Part shown: piece by piece, positions 36,501-51,500 of the stretch
How positions within the stretch are numbered: the stretch's first letter is position 1
Layout: every line of letters begins with the position of its first letter
Program-made: the position numbers and the translations under genes
Source of the DNA: Syngnathus acus
Lineage: Eukaryota; Chordata; Actinopteri; Syngnathiformes; Syngnathidae
DNA: 64,000 nucleotides
Direction of reading: 5' to 3'
Assembly: GCF_901709675.1 (NCBI RefSeq)
Contig: NC_051105.1
Coordinates: 6,253,104 to 6,317,103 of the forward strand
The notes under the pieces: generated by a model
What the model saw: only the letters and a program-made list of their open reading frames with translations
Databases searched by the model: none
What the model was told of the DNA's origin: nothing

Positions 36501-39500
36501 TGAATGTCTGATTTCTCTTACGGATAATCCATCCACTCCTGAGGGTCCCGGGTCTCCGGGGTCACCCTCCCGTCCAAACTCTCCAGTCATCCCGGGGTCT
36601 CCGACTTCACCAACTGGCCCGAGTGGCCCTGGTGGGGAGGTGTTAACGGCGCATTCACATTGCCCGTGATCCCCTAAAAATACAAAAAACAACAAATTCA
36701 CTATAACTTCAGATAACAATTTCTAAAACAACATTTATTTTGTATCCTGCAAAAACAGTACCTTTGACTCCCTTAAAACCGGCATTTCCAGGCCTTCCTC
36801 TACCACCAGGAGACCCCTTGAAGAAATCTCCCCCTTGATACAGAAACGTCGGTACATTTAGTCTTTAATTCCTGCATCATCACATGGTGGCGGTGCTGAT
36901 CACGACTCACAAGATCCTTTGGGCCCCTGAGGACCTCTGGAACCTGGGCGACCAGGGTTGCCCAGTGGTCCTGCACTGACAGCAGGACTTCCTTTTTCCC
37001 CCTGTTGGCCTTTCTCTCCTGGCTCCCCCTTTCTTCCAAATGGACCGGCGTAATCAAACACTGACCAAACAAGGAAAATGTTCAAACACTTTTGATCCCA
37101 GGGTTGTGTATTTCCTCATATTGTGTTTTATTTATGCAACTGAGGAAAGTACCTTGGTCTCTTCCTGTCAGTGGACCACAAATGATTGTTTGGGATTTAC
37201 AACATTGCGTGCATATTACAGTAAACTTCATTTCTACCGCAGGATGATGATTATCATTCATCAGTCAGTTTTTTGCTTGTTTGAGCGAATTAGATTTTTA
37301 TCCAAGGCGTGGCATTTATTCTTTCAACTGGACACTAACAGCTTTTGTTTTTAGTTTATTTTTTTAGCACTATTTGAGGGAACAGGACGGATTTAAAACA
37401 AAATTTGTTACTCATTTACTAAGCAATATTGTGATCCTTGTTTCTTATTGGTATCACAAACCTTGCTGCTGCGAAAATGAAGCGGTGCGTCCTGGTGGTC
37501 CAGGAATTCCTTGGTCTCCTATTGGTCCCCTCTCACCTTGGGGACCTTGCTCACCCGGTGGACCAAGGGCACCAGCTTATAACATTAAAAAACAAACAGC
37601 TATCATTATTAGCGTCTGAGCATAAAAAGAAAAAAAGAAATAAAATGGGGGGGGGGGTTAATTCACATACCTGATGAAGACCAAGGCCAAAATCCAGATG
37701 AAATCAATTCCCCAGCTTCACCTATCACTCCCTAAAATACAAAATTAGTACAACTCATGTATTCTCTACAGATTTGGTCTGATTTATTGTGTCTTAGAAT
37801 ATAACCATAATATTAAACACGAAATGATCATTAAAATGTCTGTTAAATGTGGGGAAAATTGTGCAGTATTATTATATACAACATATAGTAATATTATATA
37901 TGCAATAGGTCATAGCATCACGAGTGGTAATTCAGTTATGCATGAATCTTTTTTTTTTTTTTCTTTTTACACACACAAACATCTCAAAAAGCAAATTTTT
38001 TAAAATAATTTCACAATTCAAAATGAAAATATTCACCTTTGGACCAGGTCTGCCGACTTGTCCTTTATCCCCCGCATCCCCCTAAAAGAAAGCCTCGTTA
38101 ACAACTCTGTAATCGATTACCTCCTCAAGAGGAGCAGCATGGGTCATACAAGCGTACCCTTGATCCAGGCTTGCCGGGAGCACCAGATAGTCCCTAGAAA
38201 TCCATCCAATGCAAATTAAAAAGATAAAATGAAACTCGGGCCTCAAAGCAGTTTGACTGGAATATGCAGAAATGTGCTCACTCTTGATCCAGGGAACCCC
38301 GTAATTCCAGTTTCTCCTCTGTTGTCAGCCTGTAGTTAAGCAACAACAATGATGCCATTATGTGATCAAATGATCATAGTAAGGCGCGAGAAGAATCAGC
38401 GAGCGCTTACCAGATCTCCTGCTTGTCCTTTGAAACCTTTCGGACCAGGATGGCCCTAAAACAATGCAGATATTTTAACACCTTACAATTAAGATACTTT
38501 TTTTTCATGCAGATGAGTGACAATGGAGCAAATGTACGCACCAAGGGTCCGAAAGGTGGTTGACTGAGGGGATGAGTGGAGTTTCCTGGCGGTCCCGGGG
38601 GTCCAATGTCTCCCTGTGGTGCAAGAAAGATAACATAAAAACACGAGAATGCTAAATTAAAAGAAAAGAAAAAAAATAGTGTCTGGGACACGTACCAAAG
38701 GTTTGTAAGGTGTTTATTTTAGGGGAGCCCCGTTTTGTATTTCCACAAATTGTATCTTAGCCCTCCCATTTACTCCGAAGACTGCTACGCTATACTTTAT
38801 AAATTCAAACTTGGGCTTATGTGAGGGTGGAAGTCAAAGTTAGAACTCCACTAATTATGTTTTCCTCAGTAGAGAAAAGAATAAAACCCTGAGACATCTA
38901 TTTGAGTGGAGGGCACTAGTTGAGGATATTACAGGACACGTGACATATCCCGACAATTATGTCGTCATCCCGAGCGGTCACTAACCTGGTCGCCCTTCAT
39001 CCCCTTGATTACATTTGTCACGGCCTGTGGGGAAAACACAAGGACAGTAAAAGCATCAAAGTGTGACTAAAGTCATCCACATGCAAATTTGACCACTTAA
39101 ATGAGTCTTGAATACCTTTGGTCCACGAGGACCTGGTGGCCCGGGTTGACCCTAGAAGAGGACACAAACAGAAACATTTTACCACTTACATGTAAGAAGT
39201 CTTAAAATAATATTATGATTATTATTATTATTTTAACCTTTGGTCCTGGGATCCCTGGGTTTCCCGGCCATCCTCGGTTACCAGGAAGGCCCTGCCAAAT
39301 GTCACAAAGAATCACTAGGCATGTCTACAACTGTTTTCTCTACAATATAGAGCAGATCTGGGCAAATGCCAGCCCACAGCATTTGCCCATTGTCCAACAT
39401 GTCTTACAAATTGTCCATTGGTTCCCGGTGTGCCTGCGTCTCCCTGTGGAGAGATGATCAAAATATTCATATGCAAAAACGTGCTTGGCATGTCAACATC

Positions 39501-42500
39501 AAATATTTCGTATAGTTTATTCTTTACCCTGAATCTCCTCATGTACACGGTGACATCCAAGGTGTCGCCCTTCTCCCCTTTCCTGCCCACTTGTCCCTGA
39601 CAGGAAACATAAAATCAAGCACTGGGAGTACAACTTGCAAGTGACTACCTAAACCTTAATGGAGGTCCACTTACAGAAAAACCAGGTGCTCCTTGACGTC
39701 CCATTTGACCCGGGATGCCGGATTCCCCTGTTGTCCCATTACAGCCGTCTGCTCCGGGCTTTCCTCTGGGCCCCGCTTGTCCTGGATGACCCTAAAGAAA
39801 GGAATGACCATTTCAATATGAACCTGCTTTAAAATATGTACACAAAAAGTTACTTACCGGAATTCCATCGTTTCCAGAGAAGCCAGGTACACCTGTCATT
39901 CCCTGCGGAGAAATAATTTAGCATGAAATAAACATGTACGGACCCCCCCGCCAAAAAAACCCCAAAACAATTACATCGATAGATTTACCATATTTCCTTT
40001 GGGTCCAATGTTGCCATTCCGTCCAGTGTCACCTTTGTACCCCTTTGGCCCTTGGATGCCTGGATCTCCTGGTCTCCCCGGTGGCCCGGTGATGCCTTGG
40101 GGACCAACAGGCCCGTGTTGACCCTGAAGGAAATCGATAGCAAGCTTGGATCAGTTCGATACAGAGTGGTAGAGCAGACTGGAGTTACTTTATCAAATCT
40201 TTCAGTGACTGTTTAGAGTTTAAAGACAGCTAAGTCTTTCTGTCATTTGAAACTCTTTACACCCATCTAGTGGTCAAGCCTTGTTACTACACCAGCAGCC
40301 TCCCCACTCCAAGAAGAGTTGCATGTTGAACAAAAATAACCACTGGAATTATAGAAAGGTAAATACAAAGATAAAAAAAAAGAACAACATTCTTGTGGAC
40401 ATGCTTTTTTCGTGCCTCTGCTGGGGGCAGCGGTGGGGGTCTGAGACATTGCTTGAAGTTGAAGCGGTGGCCGAGGGAGAAAGTATGACTTTGCAAATGA
40501 TTGCAGAACTTGTGGTGGGTGATATCATGGGAAACGGCGTTGTTTGTTTGGTCTGAAAGTCCAAAAGGTCAGCCAGCGACGACCGCTGAGGTCAGGGGGC
40601 CAGGACGTGTTCTTGTGAGAACCAACAGAAACACCCACGGACAAATAGTTTGGGGGCTCCGACCAAGTGTCTGTCATTGAATGTCACCCTCTTCAATTCA
40701 TTTGTTGCTTGTGGTGGGAATCAAACAAGTACAAATACTCATTGCCCTAGTTCGGCACATTTTATTTTTGTCATCAGTGAATGACTCTACTTTTTCCACC
40801 CTACATTTGAAAACAAAAATGTACCGTATACTTTTTTTTTTGGTCATCATAAGATAATATAGCACTTGATTAAAAACAACTAAAGTTCAGATGTTCTATT
40901 AATCTTTTGTGGGGTTATTTTGTTTTCTAGTAAAAGCCTGAATGTTTTGTGCAAACACGGATTGCTATTTAAAACTGTTTTTAATTCTTTTAAATTCCGA
41001 TGTCTGTGTATGTATGTTTGTTCGTGTGTGTCAAAAAACAGTTGTGTCTATGACAGGCATTTCGGATGTGTGTGTTTTGTCTCGCATCAATCTGGACCCT
41101 GCAGCTGTTCATACAAGACTAGCACCACAAACACCACCACAAGGGGGCGCCATAACAACACAAATTCCAGATCATGCATCGAGACGCGGTCCTCAAATTT
41201 AAAATACAAATCTGTTTATGCGCTTACAACCATAAAATTCATCCATCCATTATCTTTAGCGGCGATCCACATTAGGGACAACTTAAAGTCTTCAATTAAT
41301 TTAACATGCATTTATTTGGAATGTGGAGGCAATTTATGGTTTCAGCTTTTGATAAGTAGGTCAAATGTTAGTGTAGATGCGCTTAACCTTGTGTATATCA
41401 GAACTGTACAAACTACAAGCCAGATTAGAATCAGACAGTTATGATTATGGTCAATGTGTGAAGAAACAGATGTGCTTCCCATTGTTTTTGTGGAAAAGCC
41501 CCCTTTAGAGGATAATGCATGACGCATGTATTCATAGATTAAATCAAAACCCTGATCCGGATAAGATTTAGCGAGATAACTCATTGAATGGAAAGTTTTC
41601 ACTTATTCAAACTAATATATTTACTCTCATTTACAGCATGCAAGAGACGTCTGGTGAGTTCAATTGTTTTTTTTCCTATTATGCTGATGTTCATAACAAA
41701 CTTGATGACCTTCCTGTGTGGAGTTTGCATGTACACAGCATCTACTATCTACATTTAGAATCATAATATGTTGCTTTCAAACAAATTCTGAATTTTTACA
41801 TTTCTCACATTTTGTACTTGACCTCTTACGACAATGTCGCCCTTCGTGAATACAAAATGTCAAATTAAGCTTTAACGACAAGGCGCAGGTAGAGGTGACA
41901 ATTGCATGTTGCATCTCCTTCACTTTGGAACACTTGACATTCTTCTGCATCGCTCTGCCGTCACCTCGCTTCCTTCATTCTTCATCCTCGGCTCGCCATT
42001 GTTATCTACTCGCGCCGCTTCCGCCCAGCATTTCCTGCCTTCCTCTCCTCAAATTCTACTTCTCAAACGCGGTCAAAGCACTTCCTCTCGTTCGGATGCC
42101 AAGAGGACAATCTCTTGACAAGGCAAGCGGATAACAAATAGAAGACATCCGGCTGTTCTCTGGAGCACTTTGAACCGAAATGAGTTCATGGCAGTCGAGA
42201 ACAATCTCAAAACTTGGAATTTTTAGAATGTCGTACAAATTGGAAACTGAATCAAATGATCAAAATCAGTGAAGACCTCAAGAGTGATTTTTACTTCCCA
42301 ATTTGCTCAGAAAACAATCGTAAAGCCTGTCTAATGAATTTTCGAAATTGTGATGTATGACTGTTGCTTTCTTTTTGATACCATTAACCCATTTTTGCTG
42401 TCATACATACATAATCGCTCAGCTTGCCCTTGCAACAAAAACACAGTGTAAAAACTCAATAAACGTACCTAATTAGAACATAAATAATGAATCTCATTAA

Positions 42501-45500
42501 GCAACAAAGGAGGAAAAAAAGGCCACAATCTTAACAGAGCAATAAAACCCAAGTTTCCCATTCTGGTCTGGCAACTAGCGTCTGCTTTTTGCCCAATCAC
42601 TTCTCACCTCATTTGGAAAGCATAAAATGCCACACACACACGTATACATCGCAAAACACAGACACACAATCTGACCGGTCACAGTGTTACTGAAGTGTGC
42701 AATGACGGGATGCTGATACTAAAAATACCATTAAAAAGTCAGAAACCAACTGATAAGACGTCATATATTTTGCCTTCAAAGACGGACACTCCTTCAGCTG
42801 GAATGATGCGTGGCAAGGATTTTTTTTGGGGGGGGATTAGGTCCTTCATTTGAATGTGACACACAAGAGTGCAAATAGATGCGGAAAAAATTGAAACCTC
42901 TGACCCGAATGTGAAAATATAAAGGATCTGCACAAAGGACATATGGTCAAACACGTACTTATTATTCCCGATTGTAACCTGACACACTAACAAAGTTTAT
43001 TATTATTATTGTTGTAAAGTAATAGAATATTGTATTTTGATTCTCATGTGATTTAAAAATATATAAAATTAACCTACAGCCATCTCGCTCTAGTGTAAAA
43101 GCAGGATTTAACGTTCAAAGATCTTAGCTAAATCAAGGCTGAGCTTGAATTAGGCCTACGCCCTGTTTTTTATTCTTTTTTCTAATTTTGTGTCGAACAA
43201 AAGTGTGCCACCATCTAGTGGCCAACAGTGTAATTACACTCAAAATAAATTGGAGGCTTAACAAAATTGAGTAATACACAAACAACCAGTACCACTCACA
43301 CAATGGAGGGAGGTTTACTATAAAAAACATCTCTGCTTGATTATACTGAACTCCTGTTTCCATACTGGCAGAATAATGCGTCTCATAGCAATGGACATGC
43401 AGTTTCTGTAATTGTTATCTAAGATGGCTCCATGGAATTTGTCGGAAAACCTCTGACATCGTGACCAGACCCTTGCCCCCCCCCCCCTTTCCTCTTGCCT
43501 TTTTTTGTGAGTGCATTTTTGTTATTCTTCAATTGCACTTCTATTAGTCGCCCTCTCTGACGCCGTAAATTTAATCTGGGCCCCAGAACTGTCTCCTGGG
43601 GTGGATGTCTTGGGACAGACGCAATAAGAGCAGGATGGGAAACGCACGGCACTGTGTACCGACCTCTGACCTCTAGAGAAATAAAAATCAACTCATAAAC
43701 AACTGTGCGGAAGCACGTTTTGTTGAGAAAAAAAATGAGATGAAAAGTACGGCAATTCAGCATTTCACGATCAGCACTTTACTACTTGCAACGTCCTCCT
43801 CATATATTACTTTAAATCTTTTCATTATGATATAGTGATGATTTGTGTATTGTATGATATCAACCTAATTATGGTTTCAAACTGAATTCCAAGTTACAGA
43901 TCCTCTTGGGCGTTTTTTTCTTCAAGTTATCTATATTTAAAGGCAGCATCCGTTGAGAAAGTGGAAGAGTCAAGAGTATTCTCATAATGAGCAGAATTGA
44001 ACTTAAGTGCTTTAGGGACTATTTTCTCCTGGAGGAATTTTGTTCCCACGTGATAAATCCGTAACCCCATTTACAAGTTTGTATTGGACGGAACTTTTGT
44101 GTACTCATTTCCTGGAGATCTTCTTTTGGATGGTGTCCATAAAGAAAAGGGGCTCAGCTTCACTGGTGGGGGGGTTGCAATGGATGCCCCAAGGAGAACT
44201 AAGGCAGAGTAAATAAACATCTGCAGATGATGTTTGCATATCTTTGAGTGTGTTTGGGTCAGGGGGGGGGGGAGCATCTCCATCTCCAAGAAAAATGTCA
44301 ATGACCCCGTTGGATGAGCACAGACTTCAAATATACAACGGCTGGGCAAGGAAGGACGTTTGACAGACGGTCGCATGCCTCTGGCGTCAGTTCCGCCTTT
44401 TTCTCACTCACGTTGGCCCCTTTGAGTCCATGAAAATCCTCATTTGCTCCAAGTATTCGCTTGCATCCAAATTAGCAACCACTGGACCCGAGGGGCAGAT
44501 CCAAGAACTACTCTGACTTCCCGCTAGCCTCCCAGGCCTCTCTGCGGCCGGACACCTGCGCTCTTGCCTCAGGTCTGAGGAATGAGATATCTGCGGGCCC
44601 AAAGCAGGACGCAGCTGTGGCGTCCCTGCGTGAGAAAAATGATATCGAGGCGCGCGGTCCGAAATGAGGTGTTGCCCCGAACGTGTCGATATAGCGCGTC
44701 TGCACGATGTCTGATTGTGTTTATGTGTAATGAGATCCATCGTGGGTGCGTTGCGTTTTCGCTCCCACGGTTGTAATATGACGTCGTGACTGCTTCTTTG
44801 TGGCGCACTCATTTTTTCTGAGAATTTCTCTTTACTTCTTTGATTGAATCATTGGGGAGTCTTTACCTCGACCAAGCACAGAAGTGCAAAGGCTTGACGT
44901 ATTGTTTTTGTCATTGTTTGTTAGCCCTCATATGAAACATCTTGGAAGAGCTAATAAATTTCCTTGCAATCCAAATTAAAATGCCCACGTATTTATATTG
45001 TATCAGCCTAAAAAAAGCTACCGTATTTTCCGCACTATAAGGCGCACCGGATTATAAGGCACACCTTCAATGAATGGCCCATTTTAAAAATTTGTCCATA
45101 TATAAGGCGCACCGGATTATAAGGCGCACCTTCAATGTACGGCCCATTTTAAAACTTTGTCCATATATAAGATATATACATTTGGCCCGCGGGCTGGACT
45201 TTGGACACGCCTGCCGGAGTGGCTCAATATTGGTCCATGTATAAGGCGCACCTGATTATAAGGCGCACTGTCGGCTTTTGAGAAAATTTGAGGTTTTTAG
45301 GTGCGCCTTATAGTGCGGAAAATACGGTACTTTATTTAGCTCTACATCTTGATGGGTGGCTTCAAATCAGCCCATTCGACCTCGTGTCAAGCACGATCAC
45401 TCAGGGCAGCTCTGTAAACATTGCAAAAAATGCAATTTAAGAGGGAAAGGGACGTATTTACGAGAGCTAATTGTTTCCTGTGCGGCCGTCCCCTCAGTGT

Positions 45501-48500
45501 AGCTTTCACCTGATGGGGAACATATGGCGTCGCTCCGGTGACCCTCCCGTCCAAAGGCTACTCTTCATTGAGCGTTACATTTTTTGACTCCTGTGTGTAA
45601 ATCATATGCTCCAGAATATTCCAGTGGAGGACCCATGTGGACATCATATTAACAACCGCTACTCCCATGAAACTTGAATCTAAAAAGACGTCTGGTTGAA
45701 AGACACAAAAGGACCATATTGCCAAATAAATCCGCGTTTAGATGTGAGGCCTTCCTATGAAGCAGACGATCCCTCCCTTGCACAACAGGAAACCGAAAAT
45801 CTAGAGCGTCTTTGCCTCGTCTTTAAGTGTTTGTCTTCGTCGTGTGTTCTGGCTGGTGATTAAAGCAAGCAGGATGCTTACAGAAGCCAAACACATTGAC
45901 ACAAATACTCCGCTACTGACTGGGTGCACAGTAAGCAGAAATTGATGACATTGGTCATTTTGTCGTAAACGTACTATTATTAAATTTAGATGGCGGCAAA
46001 CATATAATACACCAATAACAAAGTTTCTGCTCATACAAATATATCCAGACATGTTTTATGGTTCCAGCTGCGCATTTCCAAGAAACACAATCTTTGTCAG
46101 ACGGAAAACTGCACTCACTATTTTAGTTTGTACATTTTGACAGTATGTTTTCTTATGGTCTTTTTTTATTCATTGTTGATGCATTATTTTGGTTAATCTT
46201 TCTCACATTTAATACGGTAAAACCGATGGCGTATTATATATTGTTGGAAAACATAATTTTATGATATAACTTTTAAAAAAGAGAAGTCAACTTTTTTTAA
46301 CAATATGTTGTATGTGCCCCTGCTAGTCTAAAAAAGGCATTCTGATTAATATTGCATTTGTCGAATATAAGTTAAGTTAACCCATTTTTATCCATCTCAG
46401 TAGGCGGGCATTTTGCCACCTGTTGTCGACTGAAAATGACATCACAGTTGACAAATCTCAGGTCCCAACCAATCACTGCTTAGCTATATAGAAACACGGC
46501 TTGGTGAACAACTCCGTACCAAACATAGATTGCATTGGACTGGAAATTTTCATTAAAAGCGATATGGATAATAATTCCTTTGTATTATGATCTTGTGACA
46601 TTTGTCTTGTGAGTCATCAACTGTCTGGACTAAATGTTCCCAAATTCTTGTCTGTTGCTCCTGCCAATGTGGACTCATCTTTTGGCAAACTGCTTGGTTT
46701 CAATTAAAATGAAACAACTGGGAATAAGTTGTCAATGTTTGGTCTGTCTTGATAAAAGATCTCCTCTTCAAATCCCCCACCTGTTGTTTAAATCGGCTTC
46801 AAACTTTTTCAAATCCTGCTACATCATAATATCAGACAAGGAGACCTTGTTACTCCAATTCCTGCATTAATTCAAGTCCAACAATAAGCGAACAACTTTT
46901 AGTGACAGCAACAGGTTTGTACTTCCCAGACTTCCCCTTCTACCGTTTTGTGTTCCTTGCCAAACAGTTGGTGCTTCTCTTTGCCAGGCCTTGTTATGAG
47001 CGATTTAGGGGAATAAATGAGGCTGTGAAAATTTCAGCTTAGGGATTTGGCGCTAAATGCGTCATGTGGGAAGATTTTTTTTTTTTATGCAGTAGTCTCA
47101 AGACCTTCGGTCTTCTGTGACTGGTATTTATTTAAGACAGTATGTTTGTGCTCATTGACAAAAAAGAAGCACATTTTACATTTGCCTGTTATGTTTTAAT
47201 GCTTATTTTACAATCATGTTTTTTTTTTCATTTAACATTAATTAGCCCTCTTTATCCTTTGACAATAATAATTGTTAAAATTATTGCTTGTACCCGTTCT
47301 TTCTAAAATCTTCCTAATATACATTGTTCCATCTATTTTTTTTTCCTATAATGCTTGTCCTCACTATGATGGTGAGCTGGAACCTCTTCTTACAGATTTT
47401 GAGCGGGAAGCAGGGTTACACCCTGGACTGGTCGCTAGCCAATCACAGGACACAAATAGGAAAAACTGAATCAATTTGTGTCTCATGCAACCATCTGAAG
47501 TGATCCAGGAGGTGATCCAAAGTTTATCTTTCCAACTCCAAAACAATGCGTCCTGTTTGAATCAGGTTTAATGAGAGGAGCTCTTGAGTATGTACGTCAT
47601 GCATTTGGAAGTTTTGAATTGTTCTGACATGATCTTACGCACCCGGGAGCTATAAAGTACGCCCATTCAAGTGGTTGTGAACAGACTTGCATCCTTTTGG
47701 TGAGAACACCATCAAAAGGTCTTTGAACCTTGTGAAATCCTTAACATTCCTTGTTGGACCATTATCCCGTTCGTCCCTGGAGCCAAGAGGAAAGTACATG
47801 AGATTCATGGGCAATCGAATCAGAATGTTTTCATGGAACAAGGAAATCTCTGCCATTTATAGACGCTGCTGGCAAATATAACACACAGGCGATCTTTTTC
47901 CCACAAAAACACAAGCCATCCATATAGAAGAAAAAAAATCAGTGCTCTGTCATTGTGCTCTACTTCCTGCGATATGTCATTTCCTGTTCCAGCATCAGCT
48001 GTGCCAGTGTTTCCCAGGATGGACCAGACAGATTCCCCCAGCATCTGCCTTACAGTCAGTGATTCCCAAACCTCATCAAGGAGGGCTCATGTAAACAGGC
48101 GCCACTGTTCTCAGAGCAATATAAAAATTCTAAAGCCTGAGAAATAAAGATGGTCCAAAAGTTCCAACACAAAATATGGCATTGAACTGCTAAACATGCT
48201 TTTGGGCTGAGCACAGAAGTTGCCTTTTGCTCCGCTTTGACTGTTGCCATGGTCTGATTCCATAACGCTACTGTGTCAAAAAATAGTTTTCTTATCAAAA
48301 CACTGCAACTCCACTTACATGCCCGGTAACAACAAGTAATATAGAGGAGCTTGAGATATTTGCCTGCATTCTTATTAAGATGATCTCTGCCAAAAGAGTG
48401 GGTGGCCAAAGATTTATGAGGTTAGCATAAGGCAGCCTTTTGTCTCCTTTTCGGGGTTTCTATATCAGTCCTCGTATTTACGGTACTCTACTAGTTGTTG

Positions 48501-51500
48501 GAATTTTGAGTCATCCACTGGAAGACTCACAGAAGTGAACGTCCTTGGGAATTTTCATGGCCAATTTTGCCATTTAGCTCTCATTTTGTACAAAAATACT
48601 GAACAAGTGCACATGTGCATTGAAATGTTTTAGAGAGGTTCAAATGAAGTTCACCTGTAAAGGTTCTTGTTGAAAATTTTCATTTAAGCAGCATGCAAGT
48701 CCCCACTTAGCCTGGTGTCATGCCTCATCACAGCTGAGTCAGGTCTTTGCCAAATCAAGCAGCTGCGAAGCATTTGGCAGCATGTCACTGCCACGGAGAT
48801 TTGGGAGGAAAGAAGATAGATGCGTGTTGAAGATAACACATCTGTGAGGAAACATCTTGTTTTCTGTCATATTCGCAAAGTATTTTGGCTGGTGGACAGG
48901 GAGAACGTGTTCGAAAGAAGTTCAGAGCAAGTGAGCCCGAAACGAAAGGGGGGAAACCCAAGCTAATGTTTACATAATGTATTGACTGATATTTGTTCAT
49001 TTTTTCAAAATTACACAAATGATTACCATTGAACTTTGTGTTGGTGTTTTTCGCTATAAAGGCTATCTCCTGTTTCATTCGCCTCTTAAAAACCCAACAC
49101 TGAGGGAGAAAACCAGTGGCGGAAATGTAAACATCTCACGCTTGGCGTGTCGTTATCACAATTTTACGGCATGATGGAAATCCTTTTGACGCAGATAGCG
49201 GGTGAGCGAGTGCGAGGTGGAGGAAGATAAAGGCAATCTTCTGACCCCCTCGCCGCAATCTCTCGCATTGCGCCAACGTGGAATGCGGAACTTCCTCTCT
49301 GTGCCTCGCTACTTTTTTATGGACTTTTCCTGTACGTATCCTCATCACTGCAAGGTCAAGGGCAGCAGCTACTGTAAAGTTGCTCTTGAGTGACGCCAAT
49401 GTACAGCAGCTAAACTCATCGGGTCATTTTAAATAGAGCAGGTTCCACCTAGTTTTAGTATTTGTGGTCTTGATTGTGTGTATAGATATGTTTGGTTCCC
49501 ATGATTCCTGATTAATGTTGGGGAATGTTTTAGCGCCATAATTAAAATTGGTAAGAAATTGGACAACTCAAAATGCTCGAAATAGCCATAATCTCTTCCA
49601 AGTAACTGTAAACACTGGGCTCTATTTCTCTATTTGAAGAGCAGATGGAATTCTTTCACATATGACAAATAGGTGCGGAAAGTAGGTGCCGGTTGTCCAA
49701 TTGCCAAAGTTACAGAGCCCAAGGGATCCCAACCTCATGTACAGATATGGAGTGCACGTGTGGGGGGAAAAGCAGTCGTCATTCATTCTCAGATGATTAT
49801 CCGAGCGTGTTTAGTCTGTGTCTGTCTCCATGGTCTTAAACCTTTGCATCAGGTTCCTCGCACTTATCACTGTCTTTCATTTCTGGCTTTAGTTTCTCTC
49901 CCATACTCGACGCATTACTTTCTATATGACCTTCTGCTTTTGCCGTGATGATTGGTGTGAATTCCTAGCTGCGTGAAAAAGCTATATTTCCTAGCTTTTC
50001 TGGCTGGTTGAACGCTCACATCATTGTCAAAGTTGTGATGAGACGCAATATTGCTTTTAGTTCATAAACAGAGACAACTTTGTTATAAGCAGCGCTATTC
50101 ACAAACTGCAGTATGATGTCACTTGCGTCCAAGGGAGAAAGGTTGAGGCGCCACCTGAAGCATCAACACGTGAGCCAATTCGAGTGATGCGCCGTCAGCC
50201 ATAGCTGCGACTTTTGAAAGAGCTTTCCGAGCCAGGCCTGGGGCTGCGCCGCCGTCTTAGCCTTATTTGGTCGTCCAGTATGATGACCAAGAGGTTTATT
50301 TATGCAGCTATTTAGAACAGTAAGGGACTTACCCTGGCACCCTTCTCGGGAAAACATTTACAGCCTCCGCTGCAGTCTCTTCCTCCGCAGGGACCGCTGT
50401 GCTTCTTCCCACCCTGCAGATACAAACATGCAACATGAAGCTATTAGCAACCAGGGAATACAGTACATATTCAGGAAACTGGGTCATTGAATGCTTATTT
50501 TCTGGAAGACAATACAGTTCAATTCAGTCCACCACACTACGCTTCGGAATAGTAAAACCTATTGGAGAGCTTTTTCCCCAAACTAGCATCAGTCTGTTTT
50601 TATTAGGGCTAATGGAACACAGATGTTTGGTAATCTTTTGTGTCATGAAGGTGTTGTTTGTGTACATTGTGGTGTGTGGACTTAGCTGCTGTTTATACTG
50701 CAACTGGAGTGCTTGAATGAGTCATAGTGGACATGAATGGTTTAGCATGTGTCTTTGATCAAAAGATACTTGCACGACAATTGAAGGTCTTTGGTCGCCT
50801 CTGTCACAAAACCACCCACTGTCACTTTGACCGTCTGCGTGAGGGTCCCCGATCGTAGAAAAGCAGAGGTCAAAGGCTTCAAAAGTCCCTACGCTAGCTA
50901 GCTCTACCAAACGTCTTTGTGTCTGTCAGGACCGCATTGCTAGCTCTTAAGAGGCAGAAGACGCAAAACAAAGCGGGGTCTTGATGAAACTTTTCCCACA
51001 TGCAGCTGAGCTAGAGGCGACCTAATATTAATGGAACAGGTCTTCCACACAGGAACTCTAGTTCTTCCATACATGAGTGAACAAGTTCTTCATGCCTACG
51101 TCTTCCACCTACATGGTCATACCATAGCTGAATTGAGAGCCAAATTGTCCTTGTTTAAAAGTCCAAGCTGTCCAATTTATGCCCACAGTGGTGGATAAGG
51201 AATCAGAATAATCCCCCCTCCTCAGTTTGAGAGCATCTCCGTTGACAAAGGGGCACATTGAGACCCTCCTCACAAGCTCACAAAGACCTTCTTTTATCAG
51301 AGACGTGCCGTCCTCTAATGATCCGCGACAACAAAAAGGCTCTTTTCGTCCTTCTTATGGAATCGACATGTCTGCGTTTCTTTGTTAACTGTCTGAGGGC
51401 ACCTTTCAAAGTGCTACTTGATACCGCTGATGTCGTGCTTTAATCTTCACCACACATCATGTTGGTAGACTCTTTGTATGGACATATTTCCTGATAGAGG

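Larger units (their letters stand above)
40124..50332 (-). other. col4a2 intron 3 (10.2 kb)
   Basis: The intron lies between the 7S exon and the first Gly-X-Y exon. It holds a TA-flanked MITE (45021-45327), fragments of dispersed repeats near 41236, 46400 and 47330, and three CTCF-like motifs between 40263 and 43224. No further Gly-X-Y exon is visible; the open frames present are unsupported. Confidence 0.85.

Noticed and set aside
44408-44812. 134-aa minus-strand open frame in col4a2 intron 3
   Set aside because: It has no domain, no splice partners and several overlapping alternative frames of similar length, consistent with chance in a GC-richer patch.
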